From positions 1 through 22,741 of IMG/VR virus record IMGVR_UViG_3300024262_000266: a stretch of DNA of 22,741 bases, one strand, 5' to 3'. The stretch comes from a virus. Each line of letters begins with the position of its first letter. Position 1 is the stretch's first letter. This document shows, piece by piece, positions 5,171 through 12,853 of this stretch. A program made the position numbers and the translations under genes. Under the pieces are notes generated by a model, which was not told the DNA's origin, ran no database searches, and worked only from the letters and a program-made list of their open reading frames with translations.

Positions 5171-5486
5171 TTATTCTCCTATCAACACTCTCTATCAATT
5201 TGCATAGTTTATTTTGGTTCTCGCCGATATCTTTGAGTAATACTATGCTCTGATTATTTAAGTCAGCATTTTTTACGCTGTCATTGTGTAAACTCTTTAA
5301 ATCATTATTGACTAAAGTCCTGTAAAATAGCCTTTCTTCTTCTTGTATTTTATCGTGCTTATCTTCTCTTTTGGTCTGTCGTTTTATCAAATACCATACC
5401 AGGCCAACTACCAAAATTAACATTACCGCTGTTATAATTGGCGTTCCATATTCAGCTATTGCCTTTCCTAATTCTATTGGATTCAT
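5157..5486 (-). CDS. holin-like single-span membrane protein (BhlA/UviB type)
   Basis: The 109-residue protein has one membrane span (about residues 15-34, ITAVMLILVVGLVWYLI) followed by a basic stop-transfer KRQTKR. A cytoplasmic, charged helical tail (EEERLFYRTLVNN and onward) likely forms a coiled coil. This is the plan of BhlA/UviB-like holins and of small phage membrane proteins placed before endolysins. It would permeabilise the membrane or gate the M15 enzyme. AAGGAG lies eight bases upstream of the ATG, and the 3' end overlaps the endolysin start. I am confident of the topology and context, less so of the pore function. Confidence 0.75.
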   Translation of the reverse strand: MNPIELGKAIAEYGTPIITAVMLILVVGLVWYLIKRQTKREDKHDKIQEEERLFYRTLVNNDLKSLHNDSVKNADLNNQSIVLLKDIGENQNKLCKLIESVDRRINGRK

Positions 5487-5498
5487 TAAATCATCTCC

Positions 5499-6080
5499 TT
5501 ACTCCAAATCATTCCATTTAGTAAATTCTTTGGTATTCAATTTGCCGATCGTTACAGTATTCCATTTATGAGGCCAGCCAACTTCAGTTGTGCCCGTTCC
5601 ATAAAGACTTAAAGTATTATAAGCTGTAAAATTAAATGCCTGATTACTACAAGGTATTAAATCTACACCCGCTCCACCATACCAAAGTCCAACGGTGGGC
5701 TCATTAAGTCTATCTAACTCTCCTGCTGAAAAATAGATACCAATATAATCTCCTGCTTGGACATCAATTTCAACCTCAAAAGTTTGCTTACTTCCTGCTG
5801 TTACGCTTCCAATAGTATGTGTATCTCTTGTAGATAAATTATTACCACTTACTACATAAAAAGTGGCAACTTTACAATTCTCTAAGTTAACAGCAGCCCA
5901 AATTTCGACGTTATTTATCACTCCAGAATCATTTGCTGGATTAACTTTAGTAACCACTGTCATTGAGGTAATAGAGTGTTCTCTATCTATCGCTGGACTT
6001 CCTATGTCAATATCAATGGCCATAATAACCATTTGAAATATTAAAAGCGTAAGAGCAATTATTAATAATATTTTTTTCAT
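5499..6080 (-). CDS. exported beta-rich protein, tail-fibre or surface type
   Basis: This 193-residue protein begins with a clear export signal (basic MKK, then a hydrophobic stretch LLIIALTLLIFQMVIMA). A beta-sandwich-like domain follows, rich in alternating hydrophobics, glycine and asparagine, including VEIWAAVNLENCKVATFYVV and DYIGIYFSAGE. It resembles carbohydrate-binding or fibre-tip domains by composition only. TAGGAGAG lies nine bases upstream of the ATG, and it starts 2 bases after the stop of the 560-residue fibre-like gene. A signal peptide on a virion fibre is unusual because fibres assemble in the cytoplasm. It may instead be displayed on the host cell. Confidence 0.7.
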   Translation of the reverse strand: MKKILLIIALTLLIFQMVIMAIDIDIGSPAIDREHSITSMTVVTKVNPANDSGVINNVEIWAAVNLENCKVATFYVVSGNNLSTRDTHTIGSVTAGSKQTFEVEIDVQAGDYIGIYFSAGELDRLNEPTVGLWYGGAGVDLIPCSNQAFNFTAYNTLSLYGTGTTEVGWPHKWNTVTIGKLNTKEFTKWNDLE

Positions 6081-6082
6081 AA

Positions 6083-7765
6083 TTAAATCTCTCCTACGTC
6101 AATGGACGGATCAAAGAATAAAATATCGGCAGACTTTGCCACCCCTACCCTTTGAATTTGATCTCCTGTTTCGGTTGGGGCAGTAGAGGACATAGCACCT
6201 GGAGTAACGCTCGTATAGATCATCGCTCCTGCGAAATCAAAGGCAGAATCATCTCTTATATATCCTTTGATTAACATTAAACACGTCTGACCATCAGCTT
6301 TGGACTCTAAAGCAATTCGTAATCCGGGCATAGTGGCCGCTGTGTCCGCATCAGTTTTTTTCCACTCTTTATCTGTCCAGTTAAAATAAAGCAAATCTCC
6401 TAAAACTACAGATTCACCAACAGGTTGACTGTCTAATTCACCACTATAAAAATGGTCAGTGCCAAGTGCGTTAACAAAATTTATATCCTTATTGGTTAAT
6501 ACTTCATCACCAGTCAAAGTAGCATAAGTTCCCAAGTCTGATATATCAGCTTCCACTAAAGCTCTACTTTCAAAGTCAACACCATCAGCAATTAATACGA
6601 ATTTATCAGTAGGAGTAGAAGTATTGACATCAGATAAATCAACTAATTCCTCACCAGTTATATCTTCGAGATATGTACCCAAATCACTAATATCAGCTTC
6701 TACTAATGCCCTTGACTCCCAACTATCACCATCAGCAACTAATACATATTTGTCGGTAGGAGTAGTAACACCGACATCACTCAAATCTGATAATTGAGAA
6801 GCACCACCGCCACCAGCTTCAAAAGTTGGAGCAGAAGTTGCTCCATTAGACATTAAGTAGGTATTATCAGCACCTAAAGCTAATTCTTTTATATCACCAG
6901 AACCATCAGAATAAAATATCTTCCAGTTATTTTGGTCAACGAAAGAGGTTAAGTCGGTATAACCACCGCCACTTTCATCTTCACATTCAAATTTACTTGT
7001 GGTAAAGTTATATTTTAATATCTTCCCATCAGCCAAATCGGTTAAATCTACATTGCTTAAACTACCTATGCTCTCCCCAGTAATATTAGAGAGTTTGTTA
7101 TTGAAAATATCCCAGTCAGTATCGCTTAAAGCTCCGGTTGTATTTGTGCTGGATAGAGCTAAAGATAATTCCTGCAAATTTAGAGATAATCCGTTAGCAG
7201 TTCCTAAAGTCAATATAGTATGTAATTCGCTATCGTTGGCTAAACTCACTCCCCAGATAGTCTCTACTTCTGATTGACTATCAATAGCAGTTTTTAGATA
7301 ATATAAATCTAAATCTCCGTCATTAACTAAAGAAACTCCCCATATCGTCTCAACTTTTGCCTGTGTGTTTATTTCAGTCTTGAGATAATAAAGAGCTAAA
7401 TCAATACCTAATTCTGCTTTAGTCTGCCAGGTCATTTCACCGGCAATATAAGCAGCAATATCATTATTTATAGGATCATTACCGAATTTTAATCCAGCTT
7501 CGGGAATTTGTATCGTTCCTCCGGTAGTTCCATTTTTAGGATATAGATCATCCCTTTTAGAATGGACCAGCAAAGCGCCTAAATCATCAATTATCTGTCT
7601 CATTTCATTGGTATCTTCCAGGGCATCGGCTTTATCAGCGGTCCCTACATAGAAATTAGTACCGGATTCCTGGGTATATTTGTAATACGCAGTAAGGCCA
7701 TTTATGCTAAATAGCAATAAGATAATCGATAATATTATCCCAAACCATAATTTATTTTTTAACAT
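6083..7765 (-). CDS. tail-fibre-like protein with an N-terminal membrane anchor or signal peptide
   Basis: This 560-residue protein has fibre-like repeats. A pair of 30-residue units (about 125-180) shares YYLKT and VETIWGVSL. A pair of about 50-residue units (326-365 and 376-414) shares PTDK and SRALVEADISDLGTY. Many short LSDLSD / LTDLADG segments fit trimeric beta-helical shafts. The C-terminal part (430-560) looks like a folded tip domain. Residues 1-26 are a strong export signal or anchor (WFGIILSIILLLFSINGLTA). GAGGTGG lies seven bases before the ATG. It overlaps the small upstream gene by 14 bases. Position before holin and endolysin suits a receptor-binding fibre, but the signal peptide does not; a surface-exposed host-modifying protein is an alternative. 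Confidence 0.75.
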   Translation of the reverse strand: MLKNKLWFGIILSIILLLFSINGLTAYYKYTQESGTNFYVGTADKADALEDTNEMRQIIDDLGALLVHSKRDDLYPKNGTTGGTIQIPEAGLKFGNDPINNDIAAYIAGEMTWQTKAELGIDLALYYLKTEINTQAKVETIWGVSLVNDGDLDLYYLKTAIDSQSEVETIWGVSLANDSELHTILTLGTANGLSLNLQELSLALSSTNTTGALSDTDWDIFNNKLSNITGESIGSLSNVDLTDLADGKILKYNFTTSKFECEDESGGGYTDLTSFVDQNNWKIFYSDGSGDIKELALGADNTYLMSNGATSAPTFEAGGGGASQLSDLSDVGVTTPTDKYVLVADGDSWESRALVEADISDLGTYLEDITGEELVDLSDVNTSTPTDKFVLIADGVDFESRALVEADISDLGTYATLTGDEVLTNKDINFVNALGTDHFYSGELDSQPVGESVVLGDLLYFNWTDKEWKKTDADTAATMPGLRIALESKADGQTCLMLIKGYIRDDSAFDFAGAMIYTSVTPGAMSSTAPTETGDQIQRVGVAKSADILFFDPSIDVGEI

Positions 7766-7922
7766 CTTTTACCACCTCATTTTTGACTGGGTTATAGTCT
7801 CTAATTTCCTTTAAAATCGCATCATTTAGACCCTTCATTGCAAATTGCGATAATCTGTTACCTAATTCCTCTCGTACAAATTGATCGAGTATCGGTTGTA
7901 TTTTCTGAATCAATTCTTCCAT
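7752..7922 (-). CDS. small helical protein, 56 residues, upstream of the fibre-like gene
   Basis: ATG at 7922-7920 follows AAAGGAG by ten bases and opens 56 codons to a stop at 7752-7754. The product is amphipathic and helical (MEELIQKIQPILDQF, then VREELGNRLSQFAMKGL, then a charged VKNEVVKDVKK end), with no membrane span. Its 3' end overlaps the start of the 560-residue gene by 14 bases, so the pair is co-translated. It is the first gene after the terminator at 7941-7994. Small helical proteins in this place are common in phages and may be fibre chaperones or adaptors; here that is inference. Confidence 0.7.
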   Translation of the reverse strand: MEELIQKIQPILDQFVREELGNRLSQFAMKGLNDAILKEIRDYNPVKNEVVKDVKK

Positions 7923-7940
7923 TTGATTTATTCTCCTTTC

Positions 7941-7994
7941 AAAATAAAAAAAGAGCCAAAAACAGAACGTTTTATCATTCTTATTCTTGGCTCT
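7941..7994 (-). terminator. strong intrinsic terminator inside the late gene run
   Basis: On the minus strand AGAGCCAA (7994-7987) pairs perfectly with TTGGCTCT (7959-7952), followed at once by TTTTTTT and then ATTTT (7951-7941). The loop is 27 nt and can fold further. This is the only textbook intrinsic terminator in the window. It ends transcripts coming from the accessory genes at 8048-9067 before the fibre and lysis genes. Confidence 0.85.
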
Positions 7995-8047
7995 CTAAAA
8001 ATGGAGCTCTCGATTTATTTAATTTTTAGGAATTGATTAATTAATTA

Positions 8048-8611
8048 TTAAAAATCGTCTTTGGCCTTTTCTATCTCTTCCTGTTTGTTAATTTCAGGAA
8101 GGTCTTCCTGACGAATCTTTATGCTTTGAATTGTTAATTGTCCAAATCCCTCTCCAGTCAAATTTTTATTAGAATCATACCATATCCGCATAAATGTTTT
8201 ATCCCCTCTCCAGCTTAATAAATAACCGTCTTTTCCCTCACTTATATATGTTGGTTTACCGAATTTATCTTCAAATATTATCTTTAAGATATTATAATTA
8301 ATTTCATCAGAAAAGTTGGCTTCCCACTTGTAAAATTGGTTGCTGCGAAGATTAAATGTATATTTTATTGAATAAATTTTGACGCTACCAATATATGGTT
8401 TATCATTTGATTTATAATATATATTCCCTTTATCTAAATATTTATCTATTAATTGATAGGAAAATCTCATATCCTCTGTTGGTGCGTCTCCCCATTTCAA
8501 TCCCCTAAATCCATCGGGCTCATTTTTAAAAGTAATTTCATCCTTAGAAGCAAATCCTATTCCTGTAATTAGAAATATTAAAATTATGCTTAATAAAATG
8601 ACCTTCCTCAT
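8048..8611 (-). CDS. secreted hypothetical protein (accessory/moron gene)
   Basis: The 187-residue protein has a signal peptide (MRKVILLSIILIFLITGIGFA, cleavage likely near residue 21). The mature part begins near GFRGLKWGDAP, a motif I associate with small periplasmic or secreted hypothetical proteins in many bacteria. Central strands (VKIYSIKYTFN, then YLLSWRGDKTF) suggest an alpha/beta fold related to type III chaperone-like or lipid-binding domains, without certainty. AGGAGGGAT lies seven bases before the ATG. The leader is nearly the same as that of the neighbouring lipoprotein gene, and the terminator at 7941-7994 follows. The pair looks like lysogenic-conversion genes rather than virion parts. 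Confidence 0.7.
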   Translation of the reverse strand: MRKVILLSIILIFLITGIGFASKDEITFKNEPDGFRGLKWGDAPTEDMRFSYQLIDKYLDKGNIYYKSNDKPYIGSVKIYSIKYTFNLRSNQFYKWEANFSDEINYNILKIIFEDKFGKPTYISEGKDGYLLSWRGDKTFMRIWYDSNKNLTGEGFGQLTIQSIKIRQEDLPEINKQEEIEKAKDDF

Positions 8612-8641
8612 TTTATCCCTCCTGAGATAAAATTTGCTTAA

Positions 8642-9067
8642 TTATTTAAGTTTCCAATCTCCGGCTATTTTGATTAAATCTATAGAATAATCTTTCATCA
8701 TTCCACTTACATCAGTATAAATACCTTCAAAGCAAATTGCATAATTTACAGTAATATCTATGTTTGCAACAGCTTTATTATCAATTATACATACCCAATT
8801 AATGTATGGAATCCATGTTGCCTTTGAAAGATCATAATAAGGGATATCTTGATAAATTATAACTAAATCAACATTATTGTAAAAATTACCATTTGGAATA
8901 CAATAACTTTTAGCTAAAGAATATTGCCTATTAGACAATGCTGACCAATAATTATTTATTACTTCTTTTATTTCTTCTTTTTGACTTACATCAGGAACAA
9001 TTACACAACCAACCAATGCCAAAACTAAAAATACAACAAAGACCGATAATAGAATCTTTTTTTCCAT
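8642..9067 (-). CDS. NTF2-like lipoprotein (accessory/moron gene)
   Basis: I place the start at ATG 9067, directly after GGGAGGGATAAA. The frame is open upstream to 9172, but that part has no ribosome-binding site and overlaps the next gene. The resulting 141 residues have a lipobox LVGC with cysteine 21. After it come KEEIKEVINNYWSALSNRQY and, at the end, a KIAGDWKLK-type strand, the pattern of NTF2-like/DUF4440 cone-shaped domains. Such lipoproteins are anchored outside the cytoplasmic membrane and often bind small ligands. Its own promoter lies at 9104-9132. Role unknown; superinfection exclusion or host-fitness modification are typical for such phage-borne lipoproteins. Confidence 0.75.
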   Translation of the reverse strand: MEKKILLSVFVVFLVLALVGCVIVPDVSQKEEIKEVINNYWSALSNRQYSLAKSYCIPNGNFYNNVDLVIIYQDIPYYDLSKATWIPYINWVCIIDNKAVANIDITVNYAICFEGIYTDVSGMMKDYSIDLIKIAGDWKLK

Positions 9068-9103
9068 TTTATCCCTCCCAAAATAAAATTTACCTTTATA
9101 ATT

Positions 9104-9132
9104 ATTATAAACTTTTTTATTATATATTTCAA
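9104..9132 (-). promoter_or_regulatory. promoter for the accessory lipoprotein gene
   Basis: On the minus strand TTGAAA (9132-9127) is followed by exactly 17 bases and a perfect TATAAT (9109-9104). The -35 overlaps the stop codon of the upstream gene at 9129. Start of transcription near 9097 leaves about 30 bases to the ATG at 9067. This allows expression independent of the late operon, as expected for a moron. Confidence 0.65.
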
Positions 9133-9629
9133 TTCTTAGGATTTTTATTAATGATATCTTCAATCTTGTCATAATATTTTTGGAATTCCGGATAATCTAT
9201 ACTCAATTTATCTAGGATAATTTTGAGTGCCTTTCTTACTAATTTGGCTTCGCTTGGTGGATTATATAATTGATTTATTTTCTTTGCTAATGATACCCTT
9301 CTATTTGTATTAGCAAAATATTGATATCGCATATAATTGAAGGAAACTATTTTCCCACTTATAATTTCATAAATAGAAAAACTATTCCAAGTATCTTGTT
9401 CTCTTACCACAAAGACTTTACTTTCTATTTCTTCTGTGTCTTTGCCTTCTTTGTCTTTTTTGTAAATTATTTTTAACGTATCTTTTATAAATTTATTGTC
9501 ATCAGGAAGTTCAAGTATAATGTCATAGCCATAAAATTCTTTATCACTTACAGATAATATTATTTCGTGTTCAATTAGATTATTTTCTTCCTCAAAATTT
9601 AACTTCTTTATATTAACGTACAGCTTCAT
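9129..9629 (-). CDS. hypothetical protein, 166 residues, after the tail-tip gene
   Basis: I do not recognise this protein. It has no signal peptide or membrane span. The N-terminal half is beta-rich (MKLYVNIKKLN, EHEIILSVSDKEFYGYDIIL), and the C-terminal half is helical and basic, ending near YDKIEDIINKNPKN. AGGGAGTGAT lies about nine bases before the ATG, and 36 bases separate it from the stop of the tail-tip gene. It is the last gene before the accessory block with its own promoter, so it could be either a minor tail accessory protein or the first accessory gene. Confidence 0.65.
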   Translation of the reverse strand: MKLYVNIKKLNFEEENNLIEHEIILSVSDKEFYGYDIILELPDDNKFIKDTLKIIYKKDKEGKDTEEIESKVFVVREQDTWNSFSIYEIISGKIVSFNYMRYQYFANTNRRVSLAKKINQLYNPPSEAKLVRKALKIILDKLSIDYPEFQKYYDKIEDIINKNPKN

Positions 9630-9665
9630 AGATTATCACTCCCTAATTTTTTTAAGAATTCCATT

Positions 9666-12410
9666 TTACCAGTCATCTGTATCGGAACATTTTACCCAAT
9701 GAGCATTAACATAAAAACAAATTCCTTCCTGTGAATCACTAGTTCCTGCATTTTTGACTGCAATATCTCCTTCATGCCCAGTTGGAGCATTTACCAAAGT
9801 AGGTAATTGTAAAGTTCCTGTATTATAAAATTTAAAAGATTTATTCAAAAGATCCACGTATAAATCATATTGATAAAATGTTATATTAGATCCAAACTGT
9901 TGACCTACTGCAACAGTAGTAGCACCTATACCAAGAATGAGAGTTTTGTAACTGGTTTTGGTTATATAAATACATTGACCGCCCCCGTCATACATTCTTA
10001 CTCCGCTATCCTCAAAATAGATATCCTCATCAACCCCGCCACCTACTCTAAATCTTGTTCCATAAATTAAACTGCTATAGATTGTGCCAGAATGAACTGT
10101 TCCCAGAGTAGCTTCTATAGCTGCCAAACTTGTAACATTTATTTTGTCGGCAGTAACCGCGCCAGCTTTTATCTTAGCAGTTTCGATGGCATTGGCATTT
10201 ATCTTGATAGCGGTTATGGCATTAGCCGCTATTTTATCGGCAGTAACCGCGCCAGCTTTTATCTTAGCGGTTTCAATGGCATTAGCCGCTATTTTCCAAG
10301 CAGTTACTGAGCCATTGGGGAGCATAAGCATATTATTATCTAAATCAAAATATACTTGCCCATCAGTAGACTCGATTTTTCCGGTCCGGATAAATTTCCC
10401 GTTTACGATCGTCTGTCCATAAGTAAGGGATACTCCCCGCACTCCGTCAACCACCGAATGTAATACTCCAATTAGAAAATAATAATAAGTCTCATCATCA
10501 TCAAATTTTCTTTGTGTTTCATCAACTAAAATTTGTCCGGTATATCCGGGCTCTTTAGTGCATTTTGCGTAAATATAATAAACTGTCTCATTTACCAGGC
10601 TTTCCTGTAAATTCTCCGATAACGTCCAGGTCCTGATCTCTTCTGCGATTGATAAATGAATTAAACTTCCGGCACTTGCATGAAATTTGCTTACATCAGA
10701 AGTGTAATTTCCCTCTATCTCAACTTCCTTTAATATAAATTGAGTCGATTTTGCCCCTACTGACAGCATAGAAGTCGAGACTGATGCAGGTTTAATATTC
10801 CCCATGTCAAAATATCCGTCTGTATCATAAATCATTGATCTTAATTCTTCGGATGTTCTCCAGTTCCGCCTGGACCGGATAATATCCCCGCCTTCTCCGA
10901 TTTCAATCTTCTCCTTTAAATCTTCCTGTTCGGAATATATCCGTTGGATCAACTGCACTTCCAGATGGTCAGTCAATTTCAGGGTATACTTGTATTTGTT
11001 TGCGACTGATTTAGTCAACTCTACAATCCGGGTCATTACATCTATCCCTAAGACCGTATCCTCTATTGTAATAAAATCCCCTGCCTTGAGTTCGATAAGA
11101 TGAACCTTAAAATATCGCCAGTCAGGTTCGAGAAGGTAAGTTACTCGTGGCTCGCAATTGTCATCAATGTAAGTTTGGGCTTTGGCTTGCAGGGATGTTT
11201 CGGCAGTATCAATATAGGATTGTGGTAGATATATTTCAAGTAAAACGTATTTATCGCCAACAGCAGGCTTTAAGATGGCATTAGGCATTTCATAGCCTAC
11301 CTCGTCTTTATAGGCTATAATAGTAAATTCTTTAGTGACATTATTATAATTAGAGACTTCAAACTCATACCCGCCTAAATTACCAGAATTAAAATGGAGT
11401 TTTGCGGTTACGCCGGAAAGTAGATAATCATTTAGGTTAAAATCCATTCCGCTATCAAAAAATTTTGTTATATCTCCGGCATCAACAGAGCTTATTGTTC
11501 CTTCCCGGTGGGGGTAAATATCATTAAATAATTCAGTGTGTTCAATCACGCCGTATTTGTCGGTATTTTTTTCAAGATAGGATTTACCATCGGAAACAAA
11601 TTTCAATCTCCTAGAATGATCCCTGTAATCACTTGCCAGATTTTGAGTCGAGCCAAAAGCATATAGCCGTGTAATGATATTCTTTTCGCTTAATGTGTTT
11701 CGCTTAATATTTCTCAAGCCTTGTTTATATTTGAAGGTTAGCCCTGAATCACTGCCCGCCTTATCGGTAAAGCAGATATCTTTTGTATAAGTATAAATAG
11801 TAAATTCAGCAGGCTTATAACCGTGTTCGGCTTCGGCAGCGGGTTTATACCCTATCACTGCCTCACCAGCAGGATAATAAGGTAATTCTGCCCCTTCTTC
11901 AAAATCCAGTGCAAAATCGAAATAGAATTCTCCTTCAAATTCCTCACAAAGCTTCTGCAGGACCTGCATGCAGTTATTTTTTGAAAAACTTAATAATTTA
12001 TAATCTGCATTTGTTTGATCGCAGGTCCCTTTTACCCAACCGGTATGTTCCCGGCCCATATTGGTTACAATAAGGTCGATAAATGTTTCCAGATTTCCTA
12101 CCAAATAAAAATCAGAATTGCCGTCAGTATCTAAAAATTGAGTTTTGAGTAATTCGTAACTTTCAGATTCAAAAGTAATATTGTAATCATAAGAATTAAC
12201 AGAGTTTTTCTTTATGTTAGGAAGACTATTGATATGATAGATAACACCATCATAAATAATAAAATCCCCGATATTAATATCTAAAAAAATATGGGAATTG
12301 AAAGATGACTTGATGATATCTTCCCCTAGAAGTTGGCTAATATGGCGGGTATTATCATCGGTTTTTATTGTTATCCAGACTGTTGATCCTCTATATATAT
12401 TCAGATTCAT
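9666..12410 (-). CDS. tail-tip / tail-associated fibre protein (Tal-like)
   Basis: This 914-residue protein follows the distal tail gene, the standard place of Tal, the baseplate-hub protein that carries fibres or lysins. Residues 1-400 fit the hub plan, with beta domains and an early segment on binding-position definition (INIGDFIIYDGVIYHI). Residues 178-202 hold an odd tandem GYKPA insertion. Residues 540-700 have a linker and beta domain like those before fibre shafts (EEIRTWTLSEN). Residues 707-757 are 10-residue repeats of the form AANAIETAKIKAGAVTADKI, a trimeric coiled-coil shaft. The C-terminal 150 residues look like a beta-rich receptor-binding tip. No protease or hydrolase motif was seen. 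AAGGAG lies about nine bases before the ATG. Confidence 0.8.
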   Translation of the reverse strand: MNLNIYRGSTVWITIKTDDNTRHISQLLGEDIIKSSFNSHIFLDINIGDFIIYDGVIYHINSLPNIKKNSVNSYDYNITFESESYELLKTQFLDTDGNSDFYLVGNLETFIDLIVTNMGREHTGWVKGTCDQTNADYKLLSFSKNNCMQVLQKLCEEFEGEFYFDFALDFEEGAELPYYPAGEAVIGYKPAAEAEHGYKPAEFTIYTYTKDICFTDKAGSDSGLTFKYKQGLRNIKRNTLSEKNIITRLYAFGSTQNLASDYRDHSRRLKFVSDGKSYLEKNTDKYGVIEHTELFNDIYPHREGTISSVDAGDITKFFDSGMDFNLNDYLLSGVTAKLHFNSGNLGGYEFEVSNYNNVTKEFTIIAYKDEVGYEMPNAILKPAVGDKYVLLEIYLPQSYIDTAETSLQAKAQTYIDDNCEPRVTYLLEPDWRYFKVHLIELKAGDFITIEDTVLGIDVMTRIVELTKSVANKYKYTLKLTDHLEVQLIQRIYSEQEDLKEKIEIGEGGDIIRSRRNWRTSEELRSMIYDTDGYFDMGNIKPASVSTSMLSVGAKSTQFILKEVEIEGNYTSDVSKFHASAGSLIHLSIAEEIRTWTLSENLQESLVNETVYYIYAKCTKEPGYTGQILVDETQRKFDDDETYYYFLIGVLHSVVDGVRGVSLTYGQTIVNGKFIRTGKIESTDGQVYFDLDNNMLMLPNGSVTAWKIAANAIETAKIKAGAVTADKIAANAITAIKINANAIETAKIKAGAVTADKINVTSLAAIEATLGTVHSGTIYSSLIYGTRFRVGGGVDEDIYFEDSGVRMYDGGGQCIYITKTSYKTLILGIGATTVAVGQQFGSNITFYQYDLYVDLLNKSFKFYNTGTLQLPTLVNAPTGHEGDIAVKNAGTSDSQEGICFYVNAHWVKCSDTDDW
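10141..10290 (-). repeat. in-frame tandem repeats in the tail-tip shaft
   Basis: Bases 10141-10193 and 10231-10283 are the same apart from three substitutions (period 90). The segment between them (10201-10230) is a diverged copy of a 30-base sub-unit. In protein they give 10-residue units with A-x-A-I and K-I at fixed places. The near-identity at DNA level points to recent duplication or gene conversion, and shaft length could vary by recombination. Confidence 0.8.
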
Positions 12411-12423
12411 TATAAAATTCTCC

Positions 12424-12852
12424 TTATGAGGCTATAGTCGGTGAAGGTTCACGTAACTTTAAAATAAATTTTCCTACTAAAGTAGTGCTATTCCAGCCAG
12501 TCAGCATATCTAGAGACCCACCGGCCTTAAAGTATACATTCAAATTAGAAGCTAAAAATGGTAATTTTAAAGTGTGCAGGCCGGAACTTTCTAATATTAA
12601 TTTAAAGGCATTTAAATTAGTTAGAAAATCAGCTTTTGTATTTGCTTTCATATAGCAATATAAGATTATATCCCGGGGTTCAAAATTAATATCATCTGTG
12701 CTGGTAAATGCTTCCTCTCCATTGGAATCGAGCCAGCTATGGGATGTTTTACCTTTTCGCTTCAAGAAATCTAAAGCCCCTTTTGTTTTTTGAACATATA
12801 CTCCATATGTAGAAGCCATATCCAAAGTATCGAGTAAATATCCAGATTGCAT
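12424..12852 (-). CDS. distal tail-like protein
   Basis: This 142-residue protein lies between the tape measure and the tail-tip genes, where siphophages encode the distal tail protein that joins tube and baseplate. The sequence is beta-rich, with FEPRDIILYCYMKANTKADF in the middle (a segment type seen in Dit N-terminal domains: hydrophobic strand followed by a helix) and LTGWNSTTLVGKFILKLREP at the end. The length fits a short Dit lacking the C-terminal carbohydrate-binding domain. AGGAGGGG lies eight bases before the ATG, and a single base separates it from the tape measure stop. Assignment rests mainly on position and general fold pattern. Confidence 0.7.
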   Translation of the reverse strand: MQSGYLLDTLDMASTYGVYVQKTKGALDFLKRKGKTSHSWLDSNGEEAFTSTDDINFEPRDIILYCYMKANTKADFLTNLNAFKLILESSGLHTLKLPFLASNLNVYFKAGGSLDMLTGWNSTTLVGKFILKLREPSPTIAS

Positions 12853-12853
12853 A

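Noticed and set aside
9068-9172. Upstream extension of the NTF2-like lipoprotein gene to 9172
   Set aside because: No ribosome-binding site there, while GGGAGGGAT directly precedes the ATG at 9067 and gives a proper lipoprotein signal peptide.
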